From Candidatus Sulfopaludibacter sp. SbA3 (GTDB lineage: Bacteria > Acidobacteriota > Terriglobia > Bryobacterales > Bryobacteraceae), in contig CAMDED010000003.1 of the NCBI GenBank assembly GCA_945893365.1, positions 62,001 to 126,000 on the forward strand: a stretch of 64,000 nt of DNA, written 5' to 3'. How positions within the stretch are numbered: the stretch's first letter is position 1; each line of letters starts with the position of its first letter. Below the pieces are notes generated by a model, which was given only the letters and a program-made list of their open reading frames with translations, ran no database searches and was not told where the DNA came from. This document shows, one piece after another, positions 44,270 through 52,498 of this stretch. Position numbers and translations under genes: made by a program.

Positions 44270-45472
44270 ATGGGCAAAGTCCAAGTCGTGAATCGCGCGA
44301 TGCGCAAGCCGGTCAACACACCAGTCGAGGCTACTGTTCCTTCAGGCGAGAAAGCGGCTCTGGAACACAGGATCATCCGGGTCCATCCCGACCAGTTATT
44401 TCTGGATGAAGAGAATCCGCGATTGACATCCTCCGCATCCGGCACGTCGCAAGAGGAGTTGTTGCGGGTGTTGTGGACCGAGATGGCCGTGAACGAGGTG
44501 GCAATCTCAGTGGCAGCCAACGGATTCTTTGAGGAGGAACCTCTCTTCGTCGTTCCAAGGGGGCGGCCCGGAGCCGACGGCAAACAGAATTACACAGTGG
44601 TCGAAGGCAACCGCCGCTTGGCTGCGGTAAAGCTCCTCCGAGACGAGAACTTGCGCAAGCGTTTGAAGGCAACGGACATCCAAGGGATTCGGGCCGATCG
44701 TGCGCACACGATTGAGACCTTGCCGGTGTCAGTCTATTCGCAAAGAAAAGATCTTTGGCAGTACTTTGGTTTCCGCCACATCAATGGCCCAAAAGCGTGG
44801 GACGCCTACAGTAAGGCCCTGTATGTCGCAAAGGTGAACCAAGAGTATGGTATTCCTGTGCGACAGGTCGCTGAGAGTATCGGCGACGAAAACTACACGG
44901 TAGAACGGATCTACCGCGGCTATTGCTTATTGCAGCAAGCTGAAGAGCAGGCGGGCTTCTCCAAGGAGGATCGAGTAGCAAATCGCTTCAGTTTCTCCCA
45001 TCTTTATACAGCTGCTTCCCAGCCGGAGTTTCAGAGGTTTCTCGGCATCACCAAGGAGAATTCGCTTCAGAAGAATCCGGTTCCGAAAAAACATCTGCCG
45101 CACCTGAAGGAACTTCTGGAATGGTTGTACGGCAACCGCAGCGAAGGCAAACAACCTGTTGTTCGGACGCAGTTCCCAGACTTGAACTATTTACGCGCGG
45201 TTGTGAGCGCCCCTATCGCACTGCATGCTCTTCGCCGAGGGTATCCGATTGAGCGCGCGCACGAAATCAGTGTCGGCGATACAACGCGATTTAGAGAGTC
45301 ACTTTCGTCCGCCAAAGAAGAGTTGTTACAAGCGAAGGCAACCGTTACCACTGGTTACAATGGCGAGTCAGACTTGTTTCACGTCGCAGAGGACATTTTG
45401 GAGGTCGCGCAAGAGCTGACAGAAGAAATGCGTCGCCGATCCAGCAAACCCCGAAAGGATGGTGACCGCTAG
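44270..45472 (+). CDS. ParB/Srx-domain protein of a DNA-modification operon
   Basis: 400 residues. A ParB/sulfiredoxin-like N-terminal domain (about 35-175) starts HRIIRVHPDQLFLDEENPRL and contains VVEGNRRLAAVKLL, with E112-GNRR as the phosphate/nucleotide-binding ParB box. A helical region follows (WDAYSKALYVAKVNQEYGIP...IGDENYTVERIYRG) that looks like the ParB HTH. The C-terminal half is helical and unassigned. Family knowledge: ParB-fold domains bind CTP or act as nucleases/ATPases, and lone copies beside methyltransferases occur in defence and phage loci. Lower GC than its neighbours suggests acquisition. It is followed with no gap by the next gene. Confidence 0.75.
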   Translation: MGKVQVVNRAMRKPVNTPVEATVPSGEKAALEHRIIRVHPDQLFLDEENPRLTSSASGTSQEELLRVLWTEMAVNEVAISVAANGFFEEEPLFVVPRGRPGADGKQNYTVVEGNRRLAAVKLLRDENLRKRLKATDIQGIRADRAHTIETLPVSVYSQRKDLWQYFGFRHINGPKAWDAYSKALYVAKVNQEYGIPVRQVAESIGDENYTVERIYRGYCLLQQAEEQAGFSKEDRVANRFSFSHLYTAASQPEFQRFLGITKENSLQKNPVPKKHLPHLKELLEWLYGNRSEGKQPVVRTQFPDLNYLRAVVSAPIALHALRRGYPIERAHEISVGDTTRFRESLSSAKEELLQAKATVTTGYNGESDLFHVAEDILEVAQELTEEMRRRSSKPRKDGDR

Positions 45473-46363
45473 GTGCCAGGAATCCGGTTGCCAAAGATGG
45501 ACGATGTCCTAAAGTGGGCAGACTGGCTGGAGTTGTCCGCCACCCTCAGCGCAGACGGAAACAGCAGTCGCGGCGATTTGGAAGGCGCCCTCAGACTCAG
45601 CGCGTATTTCGACAGTCAACAAGCCATCGAGAATCGCTGCAACGACGTGTTCTTGGAACTTGCGGATCGGAGTTCCTCCGCGGGGGCTGCGTACCCGTTT
45701 AGCGTCAACGCCAGCTTGCTCGATGCTAAGGGCGAGGTTAAGGACTATCTGGCATACTTCTTCTGCCTGTGCCTGTCGTATGCGGGCTGGAGCAAGAAGA
45801 AAGGTCAGGGACAGGCCGCCGCCCGCATGTTCGAGGAGCTCTCGTGTATTGCGGCCCAGTCCTACGTTGGCGGCGAAACGGCGAGGTTTGCATCTCCACG
45901 AAGAGGGGGTATTTCGGGTCTCCCGAAGAGTTTCAAACAAGCCATTGCCGCTCTGGCTGCGCAGATGGCGGAAGGTGGAGGCTACCGCGATAGGCCGCCG
46001 CGATCCACGAAGGATGATGCACTTGACGTAGTGGCTTGGCGCCACTTTGCAGATCGGCTTCCAGGAAAGCTGGTGCTCGTCGGGCAATGCGCTTCCGGCG
46101 ACGATTGGGCGGATAAACTCAATGACCTCAATCCAGTCGCCTTTACAGATGAGTGGATGATCCAGCCGATTATCAGCCCAATGCTTCGCGCCATGTTTAT
46201 CCCGCATAGAGTACGGCGAGACAAATGGGAACATTGCTGCAGGAGAGCGGGTCTTATCTTCGATCGCTGCCGCCTAGCCCACTGGGTGCACAACGGAGCG
46301 CCAGTACCGATGGATGCGCACCTTGCGTGGACGACGAAGTGTTTGGCAGAGGTCGTTGTGTGA
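45473..46363 (+). CDS. Uncharacterised protein with a possible PD-(D/E)XK-like core
   Basis: 296 residues from a GTG directly after the ParB-like stop (no intergenic base). I do not recognise a named family. The arrangement MFEELSCIAAQSYVGG (E121/E122), then DDALDVVAWRHFAD (D185), then GKLVLVGQCASGDDW (Q205) matches the order of the helix-Glu, strand-Asp and strand-(E/Q) positions of Mrr-like restriction-endonuclease folds. The usual catalytic lysine two residues after Q205 is an alanine. If correct, this would be the nuclease partner of the methyltransferase that overlaps it by 4 bp. The function remains inference; the coding call is firm. Confidence 0.6.
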   Translation: MPGIRLPKMDDVLKWADWLELSATLSADGNSSRGDLEGALRLSAYFDSQQAIENRCNDVFLELADRSSSAGAAYPFSVNASLLDAKGEVKDYLAYFFCLCLSYAGWSKKKGQGQAAARMFEELSCIAAQSYVGGETARFASPRRGGISGLPKSFKQAIAALAAQMAEGGGYRDRPPRSTKDDALDVVAWRHFADRLPGKLVLVGQCASGDDWADKLNDLNPVAFTDEWMIQPIISPMLRAMFIPHRVRRDKWEHCCRRAGLIFDRCRLAHWVHNGAPVPMDAHLAWTTKCLAEVVV

Positions 46364-47460
46364 ACAGGAATAGGCTGCATTCGCTATGCCCCTATTTCGC
46401 CATGTTCCCGGAGACATTTGCCCGTGATCAGCTTGAAGCTCATACCAAGCCTGGCGATCTTGTCTTTGACCCGTTTTCCGGTCGCGGTACAACTCTTCTT
46501 CAATCGTTGCTAATGGGGAGGCGAGCGGTCGCGGCCGACATCAACCCGGTTGCGTATTGCATCAGCGGTGCAAAGGCTACGGTTCCCAGGCTTTCCTCAG
46601 TCCTGAGGAGGTTAGAAATCCTAGAGAGCCAGTTTGATCCGGCTTGCGAGGAGTCAGTCGGTAAGTCCTTGCCTGAGTTTTTCTCACATGCCTACGCTTC
46701 CGCTGTGCTTTCGCAAATACTCTTCCTCCGGCACTCACTCACGTGGCGGCGAAATCATGTTGACAGATTCATTGCTGCTCTCGTGCTTGGCTCTTTGCAC
46801 GGCGGGATGGACAAGTCACCTTCCTATTTCAGCAATCAGATGCCGCGCACGATCAGCACCAAGCCGGGTTACTCAATACGCTACTGGCTGCGACACAAGC
46901 TGCTGCCGCCCTCAAGAGACGTATTTGACATATTGCGGAAGCGAGCGGCGTACCGTCTGAGTGCCGAGGTTCCTTTATTGCGGGGGTCGGTCGCTCTCAC
47001 GGACGCGCGCAAAGCGTCAGAAGTTTTTGCGAAGTTCAAGAATCAGGTCAATCTCATCGTGACATCCCCGCCCTACCTGGATGTCACACGCTACGAAGAG
47101 GACCAGTGGCTCCGGCTCTGGTTTCTTGGGCACGCGCCCTTCCCGACGTATTCCCAGGTCAGCGTGGACGACCGACACACAGCACCGACGAAATACTGGG
47201 AATTTCTGCGCTCGGTTTGGAGTGGAGTAGCCGGCATGCTGGCGCCGAAGAGCATCATGATCTGCCGCATCGGCACAAAGCATCAGTCTATTGAAGATCT
47301 GACGAACGGTCTATCGTTGAGCTTGAGAGGAGTTTTCCCGGACCTTCGTTCGCTACGGCCGGCGGTCGTGTCGAACATCCGAAATCGTCAAACGGAGTAC
47401 TTTCACCCTGGAACGACTGGTTGTCTCCGCGAGGTGGACTTCGCATTTCAGCTCACATAG
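46360..47460 (+). CDS. DNA methyltransferase, N4-cytosine/N6-adenine type
   Basis: About 366 residues from the GTG overlapping the upstream stop (GTGA), with AGAGG seven bases before. Motif I is LVFDPFSGRGTTLLQSLLMG (D37-P-F-S-G-R-G), followed by AADINPVAYCISGAK. The catalytic motif IV is VTSPPYLD at 235-241, followed by the EEDQWLRLWFL region. Motif I precedes motif IV, as in alpha/gamma-type order. The region between (about 80-225) is probably the target-recognition or lid part. All key residues are present, so it should methylate DNA. It is the third gene of a tightly coupled operon. Confidence 0.85.
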   Translation: MNRNRLHSLCPYFAMFPETFARDQLEAHTKPGDLVFDPFSGRGTTLLQSLLMGRRAVAADINPVAYCISGAKATVPRLSSVLRRLEILESQFDPACEESVGKSLPEFFSHAYASAVLSQILFLRHSLTWRRNHVDRFIAALVLGSLHGGMDKSPSYFSNQMPRTISTKPGYSIRYWLRHKLLPPSRDVFDILRKRAAYRLSAEVPLLRGSVALTDARKASEVFAKFKNQVNLIVTSPPYLDVTRYEEDQWLRLWFLGHAPFPTYSQVSVDDRHTAPTKYWEFLRSVWSGVAGMLAPKSIMICRIGTKHQSIEDLTNGLSLSLRGVFPDLRSLRPAVVSNIRNRQTEYFHPGTTGCLREVDFAFQLT

Positions 47461-47740
47461 GATCCGTCGGGCGAAAAGGCCCGCGGATTCGAGCCCGCCC
47501 GTTGTCGATAGCACAGGAACTGTTGATGATCTCTCCTGCTCGTGCCTCCATGCTCAACAGGGTTCAGCGACCTCAGCGGGACAGTTGCATTTCCTTGAAA
47601 CACAAGTGCTCGGAAAATGGGGCATCCTCAGAGCGCGGTGGGAGCCAACTTGGGCGTGGGTTGTCGAGCGTTAAATCGACCCGTCCGACAAATAAGCAAA
47701 TAGAATACGGGGCTGTGGTGAAATAAGCCTACTTCGCAGT

Positions 47741-48174
47741 CGCTCGATACTCATTGGCGCCGGGCGGCGCTGGTTCGACGTAAGCCGGGCGATCGCTCTT
47801 GCGATCCTAGCGAACGGTGGGCCTGAGCGCGTGGTGGAAATCGTCCGGCGCGCCAACCATCTGAGGGTGCGGAACGGCAGCGAGTGCTGGCCCAGTTGGT
47901 GTTGCTTTGCGGGTTGCGGCAGGTAACGGGAAGGCGCACAACGGAGTTGAAGACTATGGGCACACTGATTAATATCGCCAAGAACGAAATTCTGAGGGAC
48001 TTGATCCGAGACGGCCAGGCGAGTATCGTCCGCGTACAACTGGAGACGAAATTCGGTAAGTTGCCCAAGTGGGTGGATGAGCGTCTGGGTCACGCGAAGT
48101 TGTCCGACGTCGAACGGTGGTCGATAAGACTCCTTACCGCCGATACGCTCGAAGGCGTGCTCGGCAAGAGGTAA
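47741..48174 (+). pseudogene. Frameshifted Rpn/DUF4351-type protein remnant
   Basis: The frame from ~47741 reads RRWFDVSRAIALAILANGGP then ERVVEIVRRANHL. After one apparent missing base near 47865 the next frame continues GAERQRVLAQLVLLCGLR and AKNEILRDLIRDGQ to TKFGKLPKWVDERLGHAKL and a C-terminus TADTLEGVLG. That tail is the DUF4351-like end of Rpn-family (PD-(D/E)XK, recombination-promoting) proteins. The N-terminal nuclease domain is absent. The intact stretch can start at 47884 (GTG) or 47956 (ATG). Confidence 0.55.
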
Positions 48175-48335
48175 GCTCCTCGTGGCGCCGGGGCTGCGCG
48201 GTCGGTACGTCTACACGGTCCTTTCGCCTCTAGCGCGCGTCGCCGGAGCGTGAATCCACTTACGCCTTCACCGTCAGTCCCGCGATTGAAACGGTTGATC
48301 CCCCGCCGCATCCAGTACAATGCCCTGGAGGAACC

Positions 48336-49529
48336 ATGTTCACCGCCACCGACGGCCTTATTCTGCCCAGTACCACCACCGGGTCTTTCCCCCGCCCGCG
48401 CTGGTTCGACGTGAGCCTTTGGGGCCGCTCTCTCGACACCTGCATGCTCGACATTCGTTTCCGCGAGAAGTTTCAGGACGCCCTCGCCGTACTCATCAGC
48501 GACCAGGAGCGCGCCGGACTCGACATTCTCACGCATGGCGATTTCCACGTCGATGAAGACATGGCCGGCCGCGCCTGGCACCACTACCCGCTTCAGCGTT
48601 GGGCCGGTTTCGAAGGCGACCATCTGCAGCCGCAAGCGACCACCGCGCCTTGGCTCCACTATCCGCCCGGCACGCTGCTCAACGAGATCTATACCGGCTG
48701 GCGGTGGCCGCGCGTCGTGGACAAGATCGAGCATCGCCCGCTCGACTATCCGAAGTTGTGGCGGCTCGCTCAGGGGAAGACGCGGAAGCCAGTCAAGTTC
48801 GGCACCTGCTGCTCTCAGGTGATGGCGCTCTTCCTCGACATCCATACGCCGAAATATAAGGACAAGCGCGAGGTGATCTGGGATATGGCGGTGGCGATGA
48901 ATACGGAGCTTCTCGCCCTGCGCGACGCCGGGTGCCGCTCGATCCAAATCGAGGAACCGACGTTTCACTTCATGGCGAACACCTACGGCAAAGATCACGA
49001 CGAGGTGAAGTTCATGATCGACGCATTCAACCGCGAGGTTCAGGGGCTCGACGACGTGGAACTTTGGATACACACCTGCTGGGGGAATCCGAACATGCAG
49101 CGCGTGATGGAGGATACGAGTTACGCGAACTCGATTGAGATCTACCTGGAGCGATGCCGCGGCGACGTCTGGACGCTCGAAATGAAGGATCGCGATCAGC
49201 GGGATCTGGAGCTGTTCGAGCCCTTCAAGAACGATCTTAAAAAGAAAATCTGTATAGGGGCCGTGAGTCATCGGATGCTCCAGGCCGACCGGCCCGAGGA
49301 TGTGGCCGGCGAAATCCGCAAGGCGCTGAAGTACATACCGGCCGAGCAGTTGATCGTATCGAGCGATTGCGGTTTCGGACGGCAGGGCTGTAATCGCGAA
49401 ATCGCGTTTTACAAGGCGAGCGCGATTGCGCAGGGCTGCAACATTGTGAGGAGCGAGCTCGGGTTGCCGGTGACGCGCGTTCCAGCCGCCGATCCCGCGC
49501 TGCAGATCGACGTTGTGCCTGGCCGGTAA
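48336..49529 (+). CDS. Methionine synthase II (MetE C-terminal-like) family protein
   Basis: A 397-residue protein of the cobalamin-independent methionine synthase C-terminal/UROD-like superfamily. GLILPSTTTGSFPRPRWF starts the barrel; RSIQIEEPTF is the substrate region; IHTCWGN supplies the zinc His and Cys, and VSSDCGFGRQG the second Cys. MetE proper has an extra ~350-residue N-terminal domain, missing here, as in archaeal MetE and in uncharacterised bacterial homologues. The methyl donor is unknown, possibly a corrinoid protein or a different thiol reaction. GGAGG stands six bases before the ATG. Confidence 0.8.
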   Translation: MFTATDGLILPSTTTGSFPRPRWFDVSLWGRSLDTCMLDIRFREKFQDALAVLISDQERAGLDILTHGDFHVDEDMAGRAWHHYPLQRWAGFEGDHLQPQATTAPWLHYPPGTLLNEIYTGWRWPRVVDKIEHRPLDYPKLWRLAQGKTRKPVKFGTCCSQVMALFLDIHTPKYKDKREVIWDMAVAMNTELLALRDAGCRSIQIEEPTFHFMANTYGKDHDEVKFMIDAFNREVQGLDDVELWIHTCWGNPNMQRVMEDTSYANSIEIYLERCRGDVWTLEMKDRDQRDLELFEPFKNDLKKKICIGAVSHRMLQADRPEDVAGEIRKALKYIPAEQLIVSSDCGFGRQGCNREIAFYKASAIAQGCNIVRSELGLPVTRVPAADPALQIDVVPGR

Positions 49530-49616
49530 GGCTGGCCTAACTTCTGATCTCCTCCAGCCAAGCGCCTGCAAAGGCGGTCTCGACCCAAGATACGTTGCCC
49601 AAGTATTCCGCTACCG

Positions 49617-49838
49617 CTACCCGCCCCCCACAAACATCACGAGCTCCACTTCCGCGCCCGCAGCCAACTCCGTCTCTGCCCACCGCGTCCGCTTGACGAT
49701 CTTTCGATCGAACTCGACCGCGAGCCTTTCCGGGTCGAGCTCAAGCGTCCGTATCAGGCCAAGAATCGTCTCTCCGGCCTTCACGGCGCGCCGCTCTCCG
49801 TTCAAAACGATGTCGATTTCAAGCGCGTTGGTTGACAC
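49617..49838 (-). CDS. thiS: ThiS/MoaD-type sulfur carrier protein
   Basis: A 73-residue beta-grasp protein ending in GGG, with the C-terminal Gly-Gly that is adenylated and thiocarboxylated. The body EIDIVLNGERRAVKAGETIL, then VEFDRKIVKRTRWAETEL and AAGAEVELVMFVGGG, matches ThiS (thiamine thiazole synthesis). No thiG or other thi gene is adjacent. The start is GTG with GGAGAAA seven bases upstream. A TATAAT at 49854-49859 (minus strand) is well placed as its -10, giving a very short leader. Confidence 0.88.
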   Translation of the reverse strand: MSTNALEIDIVLNGERRAVKAGETILGLIRTLELDPERLAVEFDRKIVKRTRWAETELAAGAEVELVMFVGGG

Positions 49839-49861
49839 GTGATTTCTCCACTCATTATAGT
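49832..49861 (+). promoter_or_regulatory. Sigma70-type promoter of the nuo operon
   Basis: TTGACA (perfect -35) at 49832-49837 and TATAGT (five of six) at 49856-49861 are 18 bp apart, predicting initiation near 49868 and a ~37-base leader before nuoA. The -35 lies over the first codons of the divergent thiS. The same AT-rich block holds a minus-strand TATAAT for thiS, so the two promoters overlap and may compete. Confidence 0.6.
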
Positions 49862-49904
49862 TATATTTACCGTCGCTTTTCGTTTCCCGTGAATCTTAAC
49901 CTGA

Positions 49905-50300
49905 ATGCCCAGCAGCTATAACGAAATCTACTTTCCCGTCCTGCTTCAGGCGGCGATCGCCATGGGAATTGCCGGGCTTATCCTCGGAATGTCATATCTC
50001 TTGGGGAAGAAGGTCCGCAATCGCGTGAAGGACCTCCCCTACGAGTGCGGTATCGACCCCACCGGCAACGCCCGCGAACGCTTCAGCGTCAAGTTCTACC
50101 TGGTGGGAATGCTCTTCATCCTGTTCGACATCGAAGCGATCTTCCTCTACCCGTGGGTGGTGGTTTACCGCGAATTCAAGATGTTTGCCTTCCTCGAGAT
50201 GCTGGTTTTTATCGTGCTCGTGTTCGCAGGCTATTTTTATATCTGGAAGAAGGGCGCGCTCGACTGGTCGGAAGGCATCAAGGGACCGAATGCTCGTTGA
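49905..50300 (+). CDS. nuoA: NADH-quinone oxidoreductase subunit A
   Basis: A 131-residue membrane subunit of complex I with three helices (about 10-30, 63-83, 93-112). LPYECGIDPTGNARERFSVK is the conserved loop with its reactive Cys near the quinone-binding cavity, and FILFDIEAIFLYPW the conserved second helix. Its end overlaps the next gene by 11 bp. The next gene is nuoC, not nuoB as in most operons. Confidence 0.95.
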   Translation: MPSSYNEIYFPVLLQAAIAMGIAGLILGMSYLLGKKVRNRVKDLPYECGIDPTGNARERFSVKFYLVGMLFILFDIEAIFLYPWVVVYREFKMFAFLEMLVFIVLVFAGYFYIWKKGALDWSEGIKGPNAR

Positions 50301-50778
50301 AGGCAACCCGGTTGACGATCAGCTCTCCGACCGAAAGCTGAGCGAGGAGCTGGGCGCATTTGACGCCGCGGCCGTGCTCGCCGAAAAGCGGGATCTGGGC
50401 GAGTTGACTCTCGAGATTGCGCCGGAAAAACTGGTAGCCGTGTGCGCGCACCTCAAAGCGGTGTGCGGTTTTGAGCGATTGAGCGGCATTACGGCGGTTG
50501 ATCGCTATCCGGCCGAACCGCGGTTCGAAATTGTGTACCATCTGCACTCCGTCTCCCGCAATGAGCGCGTCCGGCTGAAGTGCCGGCTGCCTGGCGAAGA
50601 CGCTGAGATCGATTCCGCCACCGCCGTCTGGCGTTCCGCCAACTGGTACGAGCGTGAAGTGTTCGACCTGTTCGGCGTCCGTTTCCGCAACCATCCGGAC
50701 CTGCGCCGGATCATGCTTCCGGAAGATTGGGAAGGGCACCCCCTTCGCAAGGACTATCCGGTTCAAGGGTACAAGTGA
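50290..50778 (+). CDS. nuoC: NADH-quinone oxidoreductase subunit C
   Basis: A 162-residue 30-kDa-type subunit of the peripheral arm. SGITAVDRYPAEPRFEIVYH and ANWYEREVFDLFGVRFRNHP with DLRRIMLPEDWEGHPLRKDY are the family signature. It is a separate gene, not a NuoCD fusion, though its stop overlaps the nuoD GTG. The ATG at 50290 lies inside the end of nuoA, leaving no room for nuoB between them. Confidence 0.94.
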   Translation: MLVEGNPVDDQLSDRKLSEELGAFDAAAVLAEKRDLGELTLEIAPEKLVAVCAHLKAVCGFERLSGITAVDRYPAEPRFEIVYHLHSVSRNERVRLKCRLPGEDAEIDSATAVWRSANWYEREVFDLFGVRFRNHPDLRRIMLPEDWEGHPLRKDYPVQGYK

Positions 50779-52010
50779 GCGATTCCGAGACATCGGCGGT
50801 TCTCGCAACGCCCCCTGAGAGCGACGCCCGGGCCGACAATGTAAAGCCCCGCCGCATGACGCTCAACATGGGGCCCCAGCACCCGTCGACGCATGGCGTT
50901 CTGCGCCTCGAACTCGAGCTTGAAGGGGAGACGGTCCGCAGTTGCCGTCCGGATATCGGTTACCTGCACACGGGCATCGAGAAGCAGTGCGAGGCGCTGA
51001 CCTATCAGCAGGCGGTGACCCTGACCGACCGCGTCGACTACCTCGCGCCCCTCTCGAACAACCTGTGCTACTGTCTTGCGGTCGAGAAACTGCTGAGTCT
51101 CGAAATTCCTCCGATGGCGCAATGGACGCGAGTCCTGCTCACGGAGCTGACGCGCCTCAACAGCCATCTGGTGTGGCTCGGCACGCACGCGATCGACATC
51201 GGCGCGATGTCGGTGTTTCTCTATTGTTTCCGCGAGCGCGAAGATATTCTTCGCATTTTTGAGCTCTTCTCCGGCCAGCGGATGATGACGAGCTACTTCC
51301 GCGTCGGTGGGCTTGCTTTAGCGCCCCCCAGGGGCTGGCAGGCGCGCGTGAAGACCTTCATCGATTCGTTCCCGTCGAAGGTGGACGAGTACGAAGACCT
51401 GCTCACGAACAACCGGATCTGGATTAATCGCACCCGCGGCGTGGGCTACATTTCGCTCGAAGATATGCTCGATCTGGGAATCACCGGACCCATGCTGCGC
51501 GCCGCCGGCCTCAACTGGGATACGCGCAAATCCGCTCCTTATTCGAGCTACGAGAAGTTCGATTTTGAAGTGCCCACGCGGACGGAGAACGACGTCTACG
51601 CCCGCTACCAGGTGCGCGTTGAAGAGATGCGGCAAAGCTGCCGCATCGTCAGGCAAGCGCTCGAAGGCATGCCCGCGGGTCCGCACACGGCCGATGCTTC
51701 GAAGGTGGTTCTGCCGGAGCGCGAGCGCATGAAGACGCAGATGGAAGCGCTCATCTATCACTTCAAAATCGTGACGGAAGGTTTCGGCGTGCCGGAGGGC
51801 GAGGTCTATCAGGTGATCGAATCGCCGCGCGGCGAGCTCGGCTACTACGTGGTGAGCGACGGCACCGCGAAGCCGTACCGCGTGCATATCCACGGCCCGA
51901 GTTTCGGGAATTTGCAGGCCGTTCCGAAGCTGGTTGAGGGCATTTTACTCGCGGATGTGATCGCCTCGATCGGCAGCATGGATTTTGTTCTGGGAGACAC
52001 CGACCGTTAA
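50775..52010 (+). CDS. nuoD: NADH-quinone oxidoreductase subunit D
   Basis: A 411-residue 49-kDa subunit lining the quinone chamber. MTLNMGPQHPSTHGVLRLEL holds the conserved quinone-contact His, PDIGYLHTGIEKQCEALTYQ the next block, and TELTRLNSHLVWLGTHAIDI the helix bundle; it ends LADVIASIGSMDFVLGDTDR as usual. The GTG start overlaps the nuoC stop; the first ~33 residues form a non-conserved acidic extension. The stop overlaps nuoE in TAATG. Confidence 0.95.
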   Translation: MSDSETSAVLATPPESDARADNVKPRRMTLNMGPQHPSTHGVLRLELELEGETVRSCRPDIGYLHTGIEKQCEALTYQQAVTLTDRVDYLAPLSNNLCYCLAVEKLLSLEIPPMAQWTRVLLTELTRLNSHLVWLGTHAIDIGAMSVFLYCFREREDILRIFELFSGQRMMTSYFRVGGLALAPPRGWQARVKTFIDSFPSKVDEYEDLLTNNRIWINRTRGVGYISLEDMLDLGITGPMLRAAGLNWDTRKSAPYSSYEKFDFEVPTRTENDVYARYQVRVEEMRQSCRIVRQALEGMPAGPHTADASKVVLPERERMKTQMEALIYHFKIVTEGFGVPEGEVYQVIESPRGELGYYVVSDGTAKPYRVHIHGPSFGNLQAVPKLVEGILLADVIASIGSMDFVLGDTDR

Positions 52011-52498
52011 TGACCCTCTCGCCTCATTTGGAAGCGAAGTTCGCGAAACTGCTGACCAGCTATCCGCCCGGCCGGCAGCGGTCGGCGATGATTCCGATGC
52101 TGATGTTCGCGCAAGACGAGTTGGGGCAAGTGACGCAGGAGTTGGTCGAGGAGGTCGCGCGGCGGATCGGCTGCACGCCCTTGCAGGTGGAGGAGGTGTT
52201 GACCTATTACTCCATGCTGCACAAGAAGCCTCTCGGCAAGTATCACGTGCAGATCTGCACCAACATTAGCTGCATGCTCACCGGCGGTGCGGAGCTTTGG
52301 GAGCACGCCTCCGGAAAGCTGCGCATCGGCCACAGGGAAGTTGCGGCCGATGGCTTCTTTTCGCTCGAAGAAGTGGAGTGCATCGGCGCTTGCTCGTGGG
52401 CCCCGGCCATCCAGGTCAACTACGACTTTCACCATCACGTGACGCCCGAAAAACTCGACCGGCTGCTGGCGGGGTTGAGGAGCGCGAATGCTGTATAA
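52010..52498 (+). CDS. nuoE: NADH-quinone oxidoreductase subunit E
   Basis: A 162-residue thioredoxin-like [2Fe-2S] subunit (cluster N1a). The four Cys ligands are seen in QICTNISCML and EVECIGACSWAPAIQVN. RQRSAMIPMLMFAQDELGQV is the conserved N-terminal helical part. The start overlaps nuoD by one base and the end overlaps nuoF by 11 bp. Confidence 0.94.
   Translation: MTLSPHLEAKFAKLLTSYPPGRQRSAMIPMLMFAQDELGQVTQELVEEVARRIGCTPLQVEEVLTYYSMLHKKPLGKYHVQICTNISCMLTGGAELWEHASGKLRIGHREVAADGFFSLEEVECIGACSWAPAIQVNYDFHHHVTPEKLDRLLAGLRSANAV

Noticed and set aside
48090-49571. A ~490-codon open frame on the minus strand opposite the MetE-like gene
   Set aside because: It mirrors the codon pattern of the plus-strand gene (high GC at third positions), has no recognisable motif and no ribosome binding site; it is a shadow of a real gene.
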